A stretch of 64,000 bases of DNA, from the NCBI RefSeq assembly GCF_003254745.1, contig NZ_QKXH01000009.1, forward strand, positions 1-64,000, written 5' to 3'. A program made the translations under genes and the position numbers. The notes beneath the pieces were generated by a model. It did no database searches and was not told where the DNA came from. It saw only the letters and a list, made by a program, of their open reading frames with translations. This stretch comes from Flavobacterium aquariorum. GTDB lineage: Bacteria; Bacteroidota; Bacteroidia; Flavobacteriales; Flavobacteriaceae. This document shows positions 5,832 through 15,439 of the stretch, one piece after another. The first letter of the stretch is position 1. Every line of letters starts with the position of its first letter.

Positions 5832-8456
5832 TTATGGTTTAATAACTTTAGACAAAATTCTAGGCACTTGTATCAAATCGTAATCGTCTGAAAAAATCAC
5901 GTATTGATTGTGCCAAGCGGGTGAAAATTTCTCTTTAAAATTTCGCAATCCTTTGTAATGCGAAAACGATTTTACTTTTTCATAAGCATATTTCATTGAT
6001 TTATCCTGAATGGTTTTTGGATTATCAATACCACTCATTGGAACCAATCCTAAATTAATTGTGCTGTAATTTTGAGATTTCAAATAATTAAAGAGGGCTA
6101 TCAAAATGAAATCCATTACACCATTTGGTGCATCGGCTGTTTTACGAATAAGATCATACGTTGCCTCTCCGTTCACGCTGTCTGGAATAATATTCAGAAA
6201 GGCAATTATTTTTTCTTCCTTGTTTTCAACCGTTATTATGGTTTGGTGTTTTAATTCTTCAATATTAAATAAGCCTTGAGAGAAAATAATTTCGGTTCTC
6301 TTTGTTTCTTTTAGCCATTCATCACTGACTGCTTCCAGTTTTTGTAAAATCCCATCTTTTATGGGTGGTTGATATATCATTGTTTTAAATCCGTTTTCTA
6401 CAATTTTATTCATAGCATTTCGCAACGATTTTTTACTGTTCCCTTCCAGGCTGAATTCGGATAAATTCACTATCCCTTCCTGACCAAGAAAAAAGTGTTT
6501 TTTATGCAATGCTTGATACAGGCTTAAGTCTTTCTCTGATATTCTGTAATAGATACTTTTTAATCCGCATTCGTAACAAAAATGGTCAAATTCAACAATA
6601 CAACTTTTCATTTCCTGCTCGTTTTTTGCCACAGGATTTTCGAGTACAACAGCATAATTTCCGGCTAATCTGTACGATATAAAAGCATTTTTGTTTTGGG
6701 AAATAAAAAGTAGCTTATCAAAATAAGTTTTAAAATAATCCAGACTAGAATTTCCATACTTTTTAATTAATTCATTTGCCAATTTTTTTTCTTCATCAGT
6801 AATTGCATTTTTTATAACGTATGGGTTTGTCAATGTGTAGATTAAAAACCCAAGGGACAAAAAACCGCTGATTTTTATAGACATTAGAAAATGATTGGCA
6901 AAACTATCTAACGGAACCAGATTGGAACTGCCTACCAAAAAATAATTCTGTAATGTGTATCTGATGGATTGCAATAGGCTAAAATTAATGTCGAAGTGTT
7001 TTTTATCTAAAAAATAAAATCCAATAGTTCCATAAACCAGTACAGCAATTATGCTTAGAATGGAAGTTTCTAATCCCAATAAACTAAGTTTTGGATTGGT
7101 CTTAACGTAATATTCTTTTCGGGTTGCGATCAAAATTAGGATTACCACAAAGGCAATAATAGCCTCTTCATAATCGATCGCTTTGGTTAAATTCCCAACG
7201 AAAGAAACTATAGACAATGCCAATGCAAACCACCAGGCCATACGCAATCCCTTGAGCATAAAAGAGGCCGTGACCAACAAAAATAACCCCGATGTAAAAA
7301 CCAGATAATTCGAAGCGTGAATGGCTTCCAGTGGCAAATAATTTTTCAGATATACTAAACGATTGTTTATTGCCGGAGTTAAAACCGAAATTATGTTGAT
7401 GATACCCAAACCCAATAAAAGGAATGCCGGAATGATGCGCATTAATACCTTGTTTATTTTGGATGCAAAAATCAGTATCCCTGCAAACAAAGGTGTCCAG
7501 AACTCGAAAATTCGATACAGAAAAGCGATTGCTATGGCGTCCACATTACCAAAACCATAACGGATTAAAATATAACTCATGGAGGCTTCAACAGCACCGA
7601 GACCGCGCATAAAAGGAGATATAATTAAAAAGATCATTGAAATAATATAACCGATAGAAGCGATTAGAAGTGAAGGTTCAAAATGCAACGCTATCATGGC
7701 TACATACAAATGGGCAATCCCAACAATCTCAATTGATACTGAATAAAGAACCGCTATAAAAAATTTCCTTTTGTCAATTATTTGATTCTCTATATCATTT
7801 AAAAAGATTTCGGTTTTGGGAAGCCATTTGGTCAATAATGTATACATATATCCTTTTGCAATCAGAGAACGATATATTGAAATCAATACTATTATAAACA
7901 CAATAATTGATAGTAACGCATACCAATCACTTGCACCAATAGTTGCTTTTAAAAAAGTATAAATAAAAACAGGAATTGCAACGAGAACTACAGAAAGTAT
8001 GCCAATAAAAGCATAAAGGCCTGATGCCAAATGAATTTGAAGCTCTGAGTTTCCTTTTTTTTTGATGGCATTATTGAAAAAAAGCAAAGACGAAAATCCT
8101 CCGGCAGGCAGAAAAACACTAATGAAATTTCGTTTTAAGAAAAGTATAACTGCGTCTTTTAGTTCTATTTTGGCATTTATTGCAGCAAATGAAGCAACAT
8201 ACAGCAATCCTTGTAAAACAAAATATACTATCGTTATAAATAGACCCACAACAACCCAAAGCAAAGTAGCATTGCTTACGGCATTTTTTATTTGAATTAT
8301 TTCTGGCGTTTCGTGCTTTATAAACCAAATTCCCAGTCCAATAAAGAAAGCACCAATTATAAATTGAACACATAGCTTTCTATTTTCTTTATTGAAGGGC
8401 AAAAACTTTTTTTTTGCCAATCTAGTATTGAAAATCAATAGGGTAGAAGCTATCAT
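5832..8456 (-). CDS. mprF: MprF-like aminoacyl-phospholipid synthase/flippase
   Basis: 874 residues, the size of bifunctional MprF proteins. The N-terminal part up to about residue 540 has many hydrophobic helices, as in the flippase domain, including a conserved-looking FLPAGGFSSLLFF and a SPFMRGLGAVEASMSYILI segment. The C-terminal part (about 550-870) is the cytosolic GNAT-like DUF2156 synthase, recognised by YDLIRKTADAPNGVMDFIL and INLGLVPMSG. MprF transfers an amino acid, usually Lys or Ala, from aminoacyl-tRNA to phosphatidylglycerol and flips the product, reducing negative surface charge. A hydrolase gene of the AcvB/VirJ family overlaps or follows closely. Amino-acid specificity and the true lipid acceptor in this organism cannot be read from sequence. 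Confidence 0.85.
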   Translation of the reverse strand: MIASTLLIFNTRLAKKKFLPFNKENRKLCVQFIIGAFFIGLGIWFIKHETPEIIQIKNAVSNATLLWVVVGLFITIVYFVLQGLLYVASFAAINAKIELKDAVILFLKRNFISVFLPAGGFSSLLFFNNAIKKKGNSELQIHLASGLYAFIGILSVVLVAIPVFIYTFLKATIGASDWYALLSIIVFIIVLISIYRSLIAKGYMYTLLTKWLPKTEIFLNDIENQIIDKRKFFIAVLYSVSIEIVGIAHLYVAMIALHFEPSLLIASIGYIISMIFLIISPFMRGLGAVEASMSYILIRYGFGNVDAIAIAFLYRIFEFWTPLFAGILIFASKINKVLMRIIPAFLLLGLGIINIISVLTPAINNRLVYLKNYLPLEAIHASNYLVFTSGLFLLVTASFMLKGLRMAWWFALALSIVSFVGNLTKAIDYEEAIIAFVVILILIATRKEYYVKTNPKLSLLGLETSILSIIAVLVYGTIGFYFLDKKHFDINFSLLQSIRYTLQNYFLVGSSNLVPLDSFANHFLMSIKISGFLSLGFLIYTLTNPYVIKNAITDEEKKLANELIKKYGNSSLDYFKTYFDKLLFISQNKNAFISYRLAGNYAVVLENPVAKNEQEMKSCIVEFDHFCYECGLKSIYYRISEKDLSLYQALHKKHFFLGQEGIVNLSEFSLEGNSKKSLRNAMNKIVENGFKTMIYQPPIKDGILQKLEAVSDEWLKETKRTEIIFSQGLFNIEELKHQTIITVENKEEKIIAFLNIIPDSVNGEATYDLIRKTADAPNGVMDFILIALFNYLKSQNYSTINLGLVPMSGIDNPKTIQDKSMKYAYEKVKSFSHYKGLRNFKEKFSPAWHNQYVIFSDDYDLIQVPRILSKVIKP

Positions 8457-8781
8457 TTTATAATAATTTGATTGATACTGATTGTGTTCAAAAGTAACCT
8501 GAGTAAATGAAGAAAAAATGAAGTTTTGAAAAATAAAAACCCAATTATTGCTTGAAAATCAAAACATTAAACAACTAAAATTACTAAAAATATTCTTTTT
8601 TACAAAGTAGTTTTCGCTCGAAACAAGTCCAAGGGAATAGATTATGATAAATATCCTCGATTAGACTTTTAATTTTATAAAATGACTAAGCAGGCCATTA
8701 GAAGTGAATACGTAAAAATAAAGAAGTAAAAAAGATTAAATTTGAATGTCGATTCTACTCTTTAATTAAACAAAGTAATCA
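8457..8781. other. divergent intergenic region between mprF and the deacetylase gene
   Basis: No gene. A minus-strand -7 element TACTTTTG (forward 8489-8496) could serve mprF. A plus-strand TAAATTTG at 8737-8744 lies 38 nt before the deacetylase ATG. Neither has a clear -33 TTG at the expected spacing, so both are tentative. The rest is AT-rich with no strong hairpin seen. Confidence 0.4.
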
Positions 8782-9555
8782 ATGAAATTATCTTTATTTA
8801 AAATTTTATTAGTTTTCTTCTTTTTAGCATTCATTTCTTGCGAAAAGAAAGCAGAAAAACTAAAGCCTTATCAAGCGGGAGTGGTTATTTCTTTTGATGA
8901 TGCTTATGTAGATGAATGGTTTTATGCCGATAAAGTCTTGAAAAAATACAATTGGAAAGCTACTTTTTGTGTCTGCAGAATTGATTCTATTGGTGCACCT
9001 CAAATCAAAAAACTACTTGAATTACAAAAGGAAGGTCACGAAATTGCAGGCCACGGATACCACCATTACAATGCCGTAAAATTTGTAGCGGCACATGGGA
9101 TTAACGAGTATGTGAAGCAGGAAATAGACCCTATGATGGCTTCCATGAAAAGATTTTCTTTTAATGTTACGTCGTTTGCCTATCCCTATGGTGAACGATC
9201 TGATGCGATTGATAAAGCATTGACACCCAAATATAAAGTGATCCGAGGAAGAGCTTTTTGCCAAGATGTTCCTGAAAAGGAGGGTTGTTATTTTAGAAAT
9301 TCTAAATTTCTTTATGCTTTTGATATTGACGATAGTCATATTCATTTTAGCATTCCTTATCTTTTGGAATTATTGGATGATGCCAAGAAAAAGAATAAAA
9401 TATTGATTTTATGCAGTCATAAACCAGTTAAAAAATTGACCGGCAATTATCAGACAAGAATTGAAACTTTAGAGTTTTTATGCAAATACATGAAACTGAA
9501 TAACCTGAAATTTTATAGGTTATCGGACTTGGATAATTTAGAAACTATAAAATAG
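8782..9555 (+). CDS. polysaccharide deacetylase (NodB domain) lipoprotein
   Basis: 257 residues. A signal peptide ends in a lipobox, AFISC, so Cys20 or thereabouts would be lipidated. The NodB homology domain follows: motif 1 SFDDAYVDEW with the catalytic and metal Asp pair, motif 2 HEIAGHGYHHY with the two metal His, motif 3 FAYPYGE, and a late ILCSHKP corresponding to motif 5. These are metal-dependent N- or O-deacetylases of carbohydrate esterase family 4, acting on peptidoglycan or exopolysaccharide amino sugars. The lipoprotein anchor places it in the periplasm or on the surface. The substrate is unknown. The gene is monocistronic, divergent from mprF, with a terminator about 200 nt downstream. 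Confidence 0.85.
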   Translation: MKLSLFKILLVFFFLAFISCEKKAEKLKPYQAGVVISFDDAYVDEWFYADKVLKKYNWKATFCVCRIDSIGAPQIKKLLELQKEGHEIAGHGYHHYNAVKFVAAHGINEYVKQEIDPMMASMKRFSFNVTSFAYPYGERSDAIDKALTPKYKVIRGRAFCQDVPEKEGCYFRNSKFLYAFDIDDSHIHFSIPYLLELLDDAKKKNKILILCSHKPVKKLTGNYQTRIETLEFLCKYMKLNNLKFYRLSDLDNLETIK

Positions 9556-9752
9556 GACGGGATAGCTGATCTTTTAAAAGCTTAAGGGCGTAAATACACG
9601 AAACATTTTAAACGAAAATGGCTTAATTCCAGTAGCTTTAACAGGACAATTTTCGAAACTTATTCCAGATGATTTTAAAAAATAAATAAGCATTTAATAT
9701 TAATTTACTGGTTCAAATTCCTCCATTGTCACTATAAAGAAACTTAAAAATA

Positions 9753-9781
9753 AAAGAGGCAACCTAAATGATTGCCTCTTT
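9753..9781 (+). terminator. intrinsic terminator
   Basis: AAAGAGGCAA (9753-9762) pairs perfectly with TTGCCTCTTT (9772-9781) across a 9-nt loop and runs into TCTTTAG. It ends the deacetylase transcript or that of the remnant frame before it. Confidence 0.75.
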
Positions 9782-9993
9782 CTTTAGAATTGAATTTTTG
9801 TTTTTTCAGATAGTTAAATTGTTATCTTTAGAACCTGATGCTCTTTTTAAAGCATTAAAATTTTAGTGTTGCCTTCTTCAAATCTTGTGTAAAATTGTTC
9901 GTAAACAGCGTCACATGAACCACAAAACTTTTCAAGAAATTGGGAAGTTTTTGGGACAGAATTCAGCAATTTAGATACAAATACTATTTTAAG

Positions 9994-10001
9994 TATATTT
10001 G
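9994..10001 (+). promoter_or_regulatory. -7 promoter element of the HD-domain gene
   Basis: TATATTTG fits TAnnTTTG. A start site near 10008 would leave a leader of only about 15 nt before the GTG at 10023. No convincing -33 TTG at 17-23 nt was found. Confidence 0.45.
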
Positions 10002-10022
10002 CTATCCTAAAACGAACCGATA

Positions 10023-11252
10023 GTGTCTCAAATAAATAAATTAAAAATATTCAATGATCCCATTTATGGGTTTATTACTATCCCTAATGCCTTAATCTAC
10101 GATTTAGTTCAGCACCCTTATTTTCAAAGACTGAGACGTATTTCGCAAATGGGTTTGTCCTATTTGGTATATCCAGGTGCCAATCATACCCGCTTTCATC
10201 ACGCTTTAGGATGTATGCATTTAATGCAAAAAGTAGTCGACGTATTGCGTTTCAAAGAGGTAAACATTAGCCCTGAAGAAGAAAATGCATTATATATTGC
10301 CATATTATTACACGATGTTGGGCATGGTCCTTTTTCGCACGCAATGGAAAGTAGTATAGTGGAAGATGTACATCATGAGGAAATCTCATTACTGTTAATG
10401 AATGAACTCAATATTGAATTTCAAGGTCAATTGAATCTTGCCATTAAAGTTTTTAAGGGAGAATACCATCGTAAGTTTATGTTGCAGCTAATTTCAAGCC
10501 AGCTGGATATGGATCGAATGGATTATTTAAAACGAGACAGCTTTTATTCGGGAGTTTCGGAAGGAAATGTCAATTCTGAACGATTGATACAAATGATGAA
10601 TGTGGTGGATGATGTTTTGGTTATTGAAGAAAAAGGAATCTACTCGGTCGAAAAATTCCTAATGTCAAGACGATTGATGTATTGGCAGGTATATTTGCAT
10701 AAAACAAGTTTGGCAGCCGAATTAACTTTGACCAAAGTCTTAAAACGTGCCAAAGAATTGACCGAAAGAGGTATTGTTTTGCCTTGCAGCGAACCATTGT
10801 TGTTTTTTATGCAAAAAAAAGTGAAAATGGAGACTTTTGATCCAAAAACAGTGAAATTATTTACCAAGCTGGATGATTTTGACATCATCAGTGCTTTAAA
10901 AGCCTGGGAAAACCAAGATGATTTTATACTGTCTTCATTGAGTAAAATGATTATCAATAGGGATCTTTTCAAAATCAAGTTAACCAATGACAAGGTTCCA
11001 CTGGAAGAATTACAGTTACAAAAGGAACGATTTTCCATTCAAAACAAAATTTCGTTGGCCGAATCCAATTATTTCATTTTCAAAGGAAAAATAAAAAGCC
11101 AGGCCTACAGTAAAATTGCCGAACCCATCCGAATTCTAAACAAAGACAAGACAATTGAGGATGTTGTAGAAGCTTCAGACCAGCTGAATTTGAAATCGTT
11201 ATCTAAGTTAGTCACTAAGTATTACATTTGTTTTCCAAAACAACTGATTTAA
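10023..11252 (+). CDS. HD-domain phosphohydrolase (dGTPase/SAMHD1-like)
   Basis: 409 residues from a GTG start at 10023; the reading MSQINKLKIFNDPIYGFI is typical for the family's beginning. The HD signature is complete: HTRFHHALGCMHL, then LHDVGHGPFSHAME, and a downstream Asp in SSQLDMDRMDYLKRD. Proteins of this kind are related to dNTP triphosphohydrolases and SAMHD1, cutting dNTPs to nucleoside and triphosphate, but many bacterial members are uncharacterised. The gene is transcribed alone, upstream of lpxD with a 129-nt gap. Activity on dNTPs is family knowledge and not shown here. Confidence 0.85.
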   Translation: MSQINKLKIFNDPIYGFITIPNALIYDLVQHPYFQRLRRISQMGLSYLVYPGANHTRFHHALGCMHLMQKVVDVLRFKEVNISPEEENALYIAILLHDVGHGPFSHAMESSIVEDVHHEEISLLLMNELNIEFQGQLNLAIKVFKGEYHRKFMLQLISSQLDMDRMDYLKRDSFYSGVSEGNVNSERLIQMMNVVDDVLVIEEKGIYSVEKFLMSRRLMYWQVYLHKTSLAAELTLTKVLKRAKELTERGIVLPCSEPLLFFMQKKVKMETFDPKTVKLFTKLDDFDIISALKAWENQDDFILSSLSKMIINRDLFKIKLTNDKVPLEELQLQKERFSIQNKISLAESNYFIFKGKIKSQAYSKIAEPIRILNKDKTIEDVVEASDQLNLKSLSKLVTKYYICFPKQLI

Positions 11253-11278
11253 AATTAACATTTAAAACCTATTTTTTA

Positions 11279-11286
11279 TATTTTTG
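11279..11286 (+). promoter_or_regulatory. candidate -7 element upstream of lpxD
   Basis: TATTTTTG fits TAnnTTTG and lies 96 nt before the lpxD ATG. No -33 TTG is seen at good spacing, so the call is tentative. Confidence 0.35.
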
Positions 11287-11381
11287 TCGCAAAAACTAGC
11301 CAATCTATTTTTATTAAATATTGTGAGAACTTACATTAGCACGTTCCATCTTATATTTTTTTAAAAATACAATTCAATAAG

Positions 11382-12425
11382 ATGAAATTTAAAGCTGAAC
11401 AAATAGCGGGTATTTTGGAGGGAGAAATTGTTGGGGATCCCAACATTGAGGTTTCCCGTTTATCTAAAATTGAGGAAGGGGTTGAAGGGTCGCTTACTTT
11501 TCTATCCAACCCAAAATACAACAATTACATATACACCACAAAAGCGTCCATAACAATTGTCAACGAATCTTTTGTTCCTGAATTCCCTATAACCACAACT
11601 CTTATAAAAGTTGCTGATGCCTACAAATCATTTTCCAAATTATTGGAATTTTACAATCAGGTGAAGCTGAATAAAAACGGTATTGAAACTCCTTCTTTTA
11701 TTTCAGATAGCGCAAAGTATGGGGAAAATTTATATTTAGGAAGTTTTAGCTATATAGGTGACAATGTTATAATAGGTGATAACGTCAAAATATACCCAGG
11801 AAGTTTTATCGGTGATAATGTAACTATTGGAAATAATGTGGTTATTTTTGCTGGGGCTAAAATTTATTCCGAAACAGTAATTGGAAATAATTGTACGATT
11901 CATTCCGGTACAATTATTGGTGCAGATGGTTTTGGTTATGCACCAAATGAGGATGGTACATACAATAAAATACCTCAAATTGGAAATGTAATTATAGAAG
12001 ACCATGTGGATATTGGTGCCAATTCGACTATTGACAGAGCCACATTAGGATCAACTATTATCAGAGCAGGTGTAAAATTGGACAATCAGATTCAAATTGC
12101 GCACAACGTTGAAATTGGACGTAATACGGTTATTGCAGCCCAATCTGGAATTGCAGGTTCTACCAAAATAGGGGAGAACTGCATGATAGGGGGACAAGTA
12201 GGTATTGTGGGCCATTTGACTGTTGGAAATAATGTTCGTATTCAGGCTCAATCGGGAGTAGGACGAAATATAAAAGATAATGAAATACTTCAGGGAAGCC
12301 CAACTTTTGGATATTCTGATTACAGTAAATCATATGTACATTTTAAGAATTTACCAAAATTGGTAAAAGAAATAGAAGAGTTAAAAAAACAAATATTAAA
12401 CCAAAAAAATGGAAACAATGGTTAA
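11382..12425 (+). CDS. lpxD: UDP-3-O-(3-hydroxyacyl)glucosamine N-acyltransferase
   Basis: 347 residues, normal for LpxD. An N-terminal uridine-binding domain (residues 1-100) is followed by a left-handed beta-helix of hexapeptide repeats (IGDNV, IGNNV, and so on, about 100-310) and a C-terminal helix. The catalytic His context IAHNVEIG and the second conserved His in GIVGHLTVG are both present. LpxD adds the second 3-hydroxyacyl chain from acyl-ACP in lipid A synthesis in the cytoplasm. Its last 17 nt overlap the lpxC-fabZ frame, so the two genes are coupled. A second, divergent LpxD-like gene lies at 15440-16369. Confidence 0.95.
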   Translation: MKFKAEQIAGILEGEIVGDPNIEVSRLSKIEEGVEGSLTFLSNPKYNNYIYTTKASITIVNESFVPEFPITTTLIKVADAYKSFSKLLEFYNQVKLNKNGIETPSFISDSAKYGENLYLGSFSYIGDNVIIGDNVKIYPGSFIGDNVTIGNNVVIFAGAKIYSETVIGNNCTIHSGTIIGADGFGYAPNEDGTYNKIPQIGNVIIEDHVDIGANSTIDRATLGSTIIRAGVKLDNQIQIAHNVEIGRNTVIAAQSGIAGSTKIGENCMIGGQVGIVGHLTVGNNVRIQAQSGVGRNIKDNEILQGSPTFGYSDYSKSYVHFKNLPKLVKEIEELKKQILNQKNGNNG

Positions 12426-13806
12426 ACAGAAGACCATCAAAACAGAAATTTCGCTAACGGGAGTTGGATTACATACTGGAAAAGAAGTTAAAATGACTTT
12501 TAAACCTGCTCCAGTAAATAATGGCTTTACATTTGTTCGTGTCGATCTTGAAGGTCACCCTGTTATTGAAGCTGATGCAAATTATGTAGTCAATACGCAA
12601 CGTGGTACTAATTTAGAAAAATTAGGTGTCAAAATTCAAACTCCAGAACATGTTTTGGCAGCTTTAATGGGTTGTGACTTGGATAACGTTATTATTGAGT
12701 TGGATGCATCTGAACTGCCAATTATGGATGGTTCTTCTAAATTTTTCATGGAAGCTATTGAGGAAGCTGGAATTATTGAGCAAGAATTAAACCGAAACGT
12801 TTATGTTGTAAAAGAAGTGATCTCTTTTACTGACGAAGCTTCTGGAAGTGAAATCATGGTTATGCCAAGTGATCATTATAGTGTTACTACAATGGTTGAT
12901 TTTGGAACAAAAATATTAGGCACTCAAAATGCCACTCTAAAAACTATAGGTGATTTCAAAACGGAAATTTCCAATGCAAGAACTTTTAGCTTCTTACATG
13001 AATTGGAAGCCCTATTAGAAAATGGCTTGATTAAAGGAGGAGATTTAAACAATGCGATCGTATATGTAGACAAAGATATTTCTGAATCTACAATGGAAAG
13101 CCTGAAGAAAGCCTTTGGTAAAGATGAAATTACGGTAAAGCCGAACGGAATTTTGGACAATCTGACTTTACATTATCCAAATGAGGCAGCAAGACACAAA
13201 TTACTTGACGTAATTGGTGATTTAGCCCTAATAGGAACCAAAATTCAAGGAAAAATCATTGCAAACAAACCTGGGCATTATGTAAATACTCAGTTTGCAA
13301 AAAAAATGGCAAAAATCATCAAAAGCGAACAAAGAAATTATGTTCCGACCTATGACTTAAACCAAGAGCCATTAATGGATATCCATAAAATTATGGCTAT
13401 GTTGCCTCATAGACCTCCATTTTTATTGATTGACAGAATCATTGAAATGTCGGATAGTCATGTTGTGGGAATGAAAAATGTTACAATGAACGAAAGTTTC
13501 TTCGTTGGACATTTTCCTAATGCACCTGTAATGCCTGGAGTTTTGATTGTTGAAGCAATGGCACAAACAGGAGGAATATTAGTTTTAAGCACTGTTCCGG
13601 ATCCTGAAAATTATTTGACATTTTTCATGAAAATTGACAATGTAAAATTCAAGCAAAAAGTTTTGCCGGGAGATACACTTATATTCAAATGTGATTTGAT
13701 TACCCCAATACGAAGAGGAATTTGTCACATGCAAGCCAATGCATATTCAAATGGGCGATTGGTTGCCCAAGCGGAGCTAATGGCACAAATTGCAAGAAAA
13801 CAATAA
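12409..13806 (+). CDS. lpxC-fabZ: bifunctional LpxC deacetylase / FabZ dehydratase
   Basis: 465 residues. Residues about 1-310 are LpxC, UDP-3-O-acyl-GlcNAc deacetylase. Zinc ligands are visible in TPEHVLAAL and in [14 protein letters not shown] (His and Asp). Residues about 320-465 are FabZ, 3-hydroxyacyl-ACP dehydratase, with [13 protein letters not shown] and the active-site stretch [20 protein letters not shown] (His and Glu). The fusion is characteristic of Bacteroidetes and joins the committed lipid A step to the enzyme that competes for the same 3-hydroxyacyl-ACP. An in-frame ATG at 12418 would shorten the N-terminus by three residues and cut the overlap with lpxD to 8 nt; either start is possible. 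Confidence 0.97.
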   Translation: METMVKQKTIKTEISLTGVGLHTGKEVKMTFKPAPVNNGFTFVRVDLEGHPVIEADANYVVNTQRGTNLEKLGVKIQTPEHVLAALMGCDLDNVIIELDASELPIMDGSSKFFMEAIEEAGIIEQELNRNVYVVKEVISFTDEASGSEIMVMPSDHYSVTTMVDFGTKILGTQNATLKTIGDFKTEISNARTFSFLHELEALLENGLIKGGDLNNAIVYVDKDISESTMESLKKAFGKDEITVKPNGILDNLTLHYPNEAARHKLLDVIGDLALIGTKIQGKIIANKPGHYVNTQFAKKMAKIIKSEQRNYVPTYDLNQEPLMDIHKIMAMLPHRPPFLLIDRIIEMSDSHVVGMKNVTMNESFFVGHFPNAPVMPGVLIVEAMAQTGGILVLSTVPDPENYLTFFMKIDNVKFKQKVLPGDTLIFKCDLITPIRRGICHMQANAYSNGRLVAQAELMAQIARKQ

Positions 13807-13822
13807 TTTTTTGTTGATTTGG

Positions 13823-13842
13823 TTAATTGCAGACGCAATTAA
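13823..13842. repeat. intergenic hairpin between lpxC-fabZ and lpxA
   Basis: TTAATTGC (13823-13830) pairs perfectly with GCAATTAA (13835-13842) across a 4-nt loop. It is followed by more inverted words of the type TTAATCG / CGATTAA up to 13866. Similar words (TTTAATCGTTTA) recur in the lpxA-efp gap near 14685. There is no T run after it, so it may be an RNA-processing or attenuating hairpin rather than a terminator. Confidence 0.5.
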
Positions 13843-13875
13843 TCGATTAAACAGTTTAACGATTAAACAAAACAT

Positions 13876-14661
13876 ATGAATCAACCGTTAGCATACGTTC
13901 ATCCAGGTGCAAAAATCGCCAAAAATGTTGTAATCGAGCCTTTTACAACCATCCATAACAATGTTGTTATTGGTGATGGAACTTGGATAGGTTCTAATGT
14001 TACAATAATGGAGGGAGCAAGAATTGGTAAAAATTGCAATATTTTTCCAGGAGCAGTAATTGCTGCAGTCCCTCAGGATTTAAAATTTGGAGGAGAAGAT
14101 TCTCTCGCAATTATTGGAGATAATTGTACAATAAGAGAATGTGTAACTATCAATAGGGGAACTATAGCTTCAGGTCAAACTGTAATTGGGAATAATTGCC
14201 TAATCATGGCAACAGCCCATATTGCTCACGATTGCCATGTTGGAAACAACGCTATTATTGTAAATGGGGTTCTTTTAGGAGGACACGTAACGATTGGAAA
14301 TTATGCTGTTATTGGTGGACTATCTGCTGTACATCAGTTTATCAGTGTTGGTGACCATGCCATGGTATCAGGAGGTTCTTTACTAAGAAAAGATGTTCCG
14401 CCATATACTAAAGCGGCAAAAGAGCCTCTATCCTATGTGGGAATAAATTCCGTGGGATTAAGAAGACGTGGGTTTACATCCGAAAAAATCAGAGAAATTC
14501 AGGAAATTTACAGAATTTTATACCAAAAAAACTATAATGTAACACAAGCTCTGGACATAATAGAAGGAGAAATGGAAGCTACACCTGAGCGCGATGAAGT
14601 CATTGACTTTATTCGAAACTCATCAAGAGGTGTAATGAAAGGATATTCAGGGAATTACTAA
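13876..14661 (+). CDS. lpxA: acyl-ACP:UDP-N-acetylglucosamine O-acyltransferase
   Basis: 261 residues, the usual LpxA length. The N-terminal beta-helix is built of hexapeptide repeats (IGDGTWIGSNVTI, IGNNCLI), and a C-terminal helical domain begins near residue 190. The catalytic His lies in ATAHIAHDCHVGN, matching His125 of E. coli LpxA. It performs the first step of lipid A synthesis in the cytoplasm. It follows lpxC-fabZ by 69 nt in a lpxD, lpxC-fabZ, lpxA, efp order common in flavobacteria. Confidence 0.96.
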   Translation: MNQPLAYVHPGAKIAKNVVIEPFTTIHNNVVIGDGTWIGSNVTIMEGARIGKNCNIFPGAVIAAVPQDLKFGGEDSLAIIGDNCTIRECVTINRGTIASGQTVIGNNCLIMATAHIAHDCHVGNNAIIVNGVLLGGHVTIGNYAVIGGLSAVHQFISVGDHAMVSGGSLLRKDVPPYTKAAKEPLSYVGINSVGLRRRGFTSEKIREIQEIYRILYQKNYNVTQALDIIEGEMEATPERDEVIDFIRNSSRGVMKGYSGNY

Positions 14662-14757
14662 ATGAAAGTTCAATCGTTTATTTGTTTAATCGTTTAGATG
14701 AAAAGCAAATATAAGGATTGAGCGGTTAAACAAAATAATAAATAAAACAAAACAACA

Positions 14758-15324
14758 ATGGCATCTACATCAGATATTAAAAACGGATTGTGCATCAAAT
14801 ACAACAATGATATTTATAAAATCATTGAATTTTTACATGTGAAACCAGGAAAAGGACCTGCATTTGTAAGAACAAAATTAAGAAGTTTAACCAATGGAAA
14901 AGTATTGGATAATACTTTCTCTGCTGGACATAAAATAGATGAAGTAAGAGTTGAAAACCACAAATTTCAGTTTTTATACCCAGAAGGGGATTTGTTTCAT
15001 TTTATGAATGTTGAAACGTTCGAACAAATTTCATTAAATAAAAACATCTTGGATTCACCAGATTTATTGAAAGAAGGAGAAAGTGTAATGGTAAGTATCA
15101 ATACTGAAACTGATTTACCTCTTTCTGTTGATATGCCGGCATCTGTTGTTCTTGAAGTTACTTACGCAGAACCGGGCGTTAAAGGAAATACAGCTACAAA
15201 TGCGACAAAATCTGCTACTGTTGAAACTGGTGCAACCGTAAACGTTCCTTTATTCATTAATGAAGGTGACAAAATTAAAATTGATACTACTTCTGGTTCT
15301 TATATGGAACGTGTAAAAGAGTAA
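14758..15324 (+). CDS. efp: translation elongation factor P
   Basis: 188 residues, standard EF-P size with three beta-barrel domains. The tip loop KPGKGPAFVRTKLRSL carries the Lys that is positioned to contact the P-site tRNA. The C-terminal OB domain includes VPLFINEGDKIKIDTTSG. EF-P relieves ribosome stalling at polyproline stretches. It lies 96 nt after lpxA. Whether the tip Lys is modified cannot be told from this window; no epmA or ymfI-like gene is present here. Confidence 0.96.
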   Translation: MASTSDIKNGLCIKYNNDIYKIIEFLHVKPGKGPAFVRTKLRSLTNGKVLDNTFSAGHKIDEVRVENHKFQFLYPEGDLFHFMNVETFEQISLNKNILDSPDLLKEGESVMVSINTETDLPLSVDMPASVVLEVTYAEPGVKGNTATNATKSATVETGATVNVPLFINEGDKIKIDTTSGSYMERVKE

Positions 15325-15345
15325 TTTTTAATTAGATAATCTGTC

Positions 15346-15391
15346 AATGTGTCAATTAGATAATTGAAATAGTATTTCCAATTGACACATT
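15346..15391. repeat. hairpin and AATTGACA direct repeats
   Basis: AATGTGTCAATT (15346-15357) and AATTGACACATT (15380-15391) form a perfect 12-bp inverted repeat. The word AATTGACAAATT then recurs at 15397 and again at 15413. The whole efp-lpxD2 gap is made of these words. It does not end in a T run. It looks like a dispersed intergenic repeat of the word type rather than an ordinary promoter region. Confidence 0.55.
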
Positions 15392-15439
15392 TTCTAAATT
15401 GACAAATTCACTAATTGACAAATTTCCTAATTATAAAAT

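Larger units (their letters stand above)
9556..10022. other. intergenic region with possible gene remnant and terminator
   Basis: A start-less open frame runs 9578-9685 (plus) and translates to a protein-like tail including ENGLIPVALTGQFSKLIPDD. It may be the 3' remnant of a lost gene. A perfect hairpin follows at 9753-9781. A -7 element for the next gene lies at 9994-10001. Nothing else is recognised. Confidence 0.35.
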
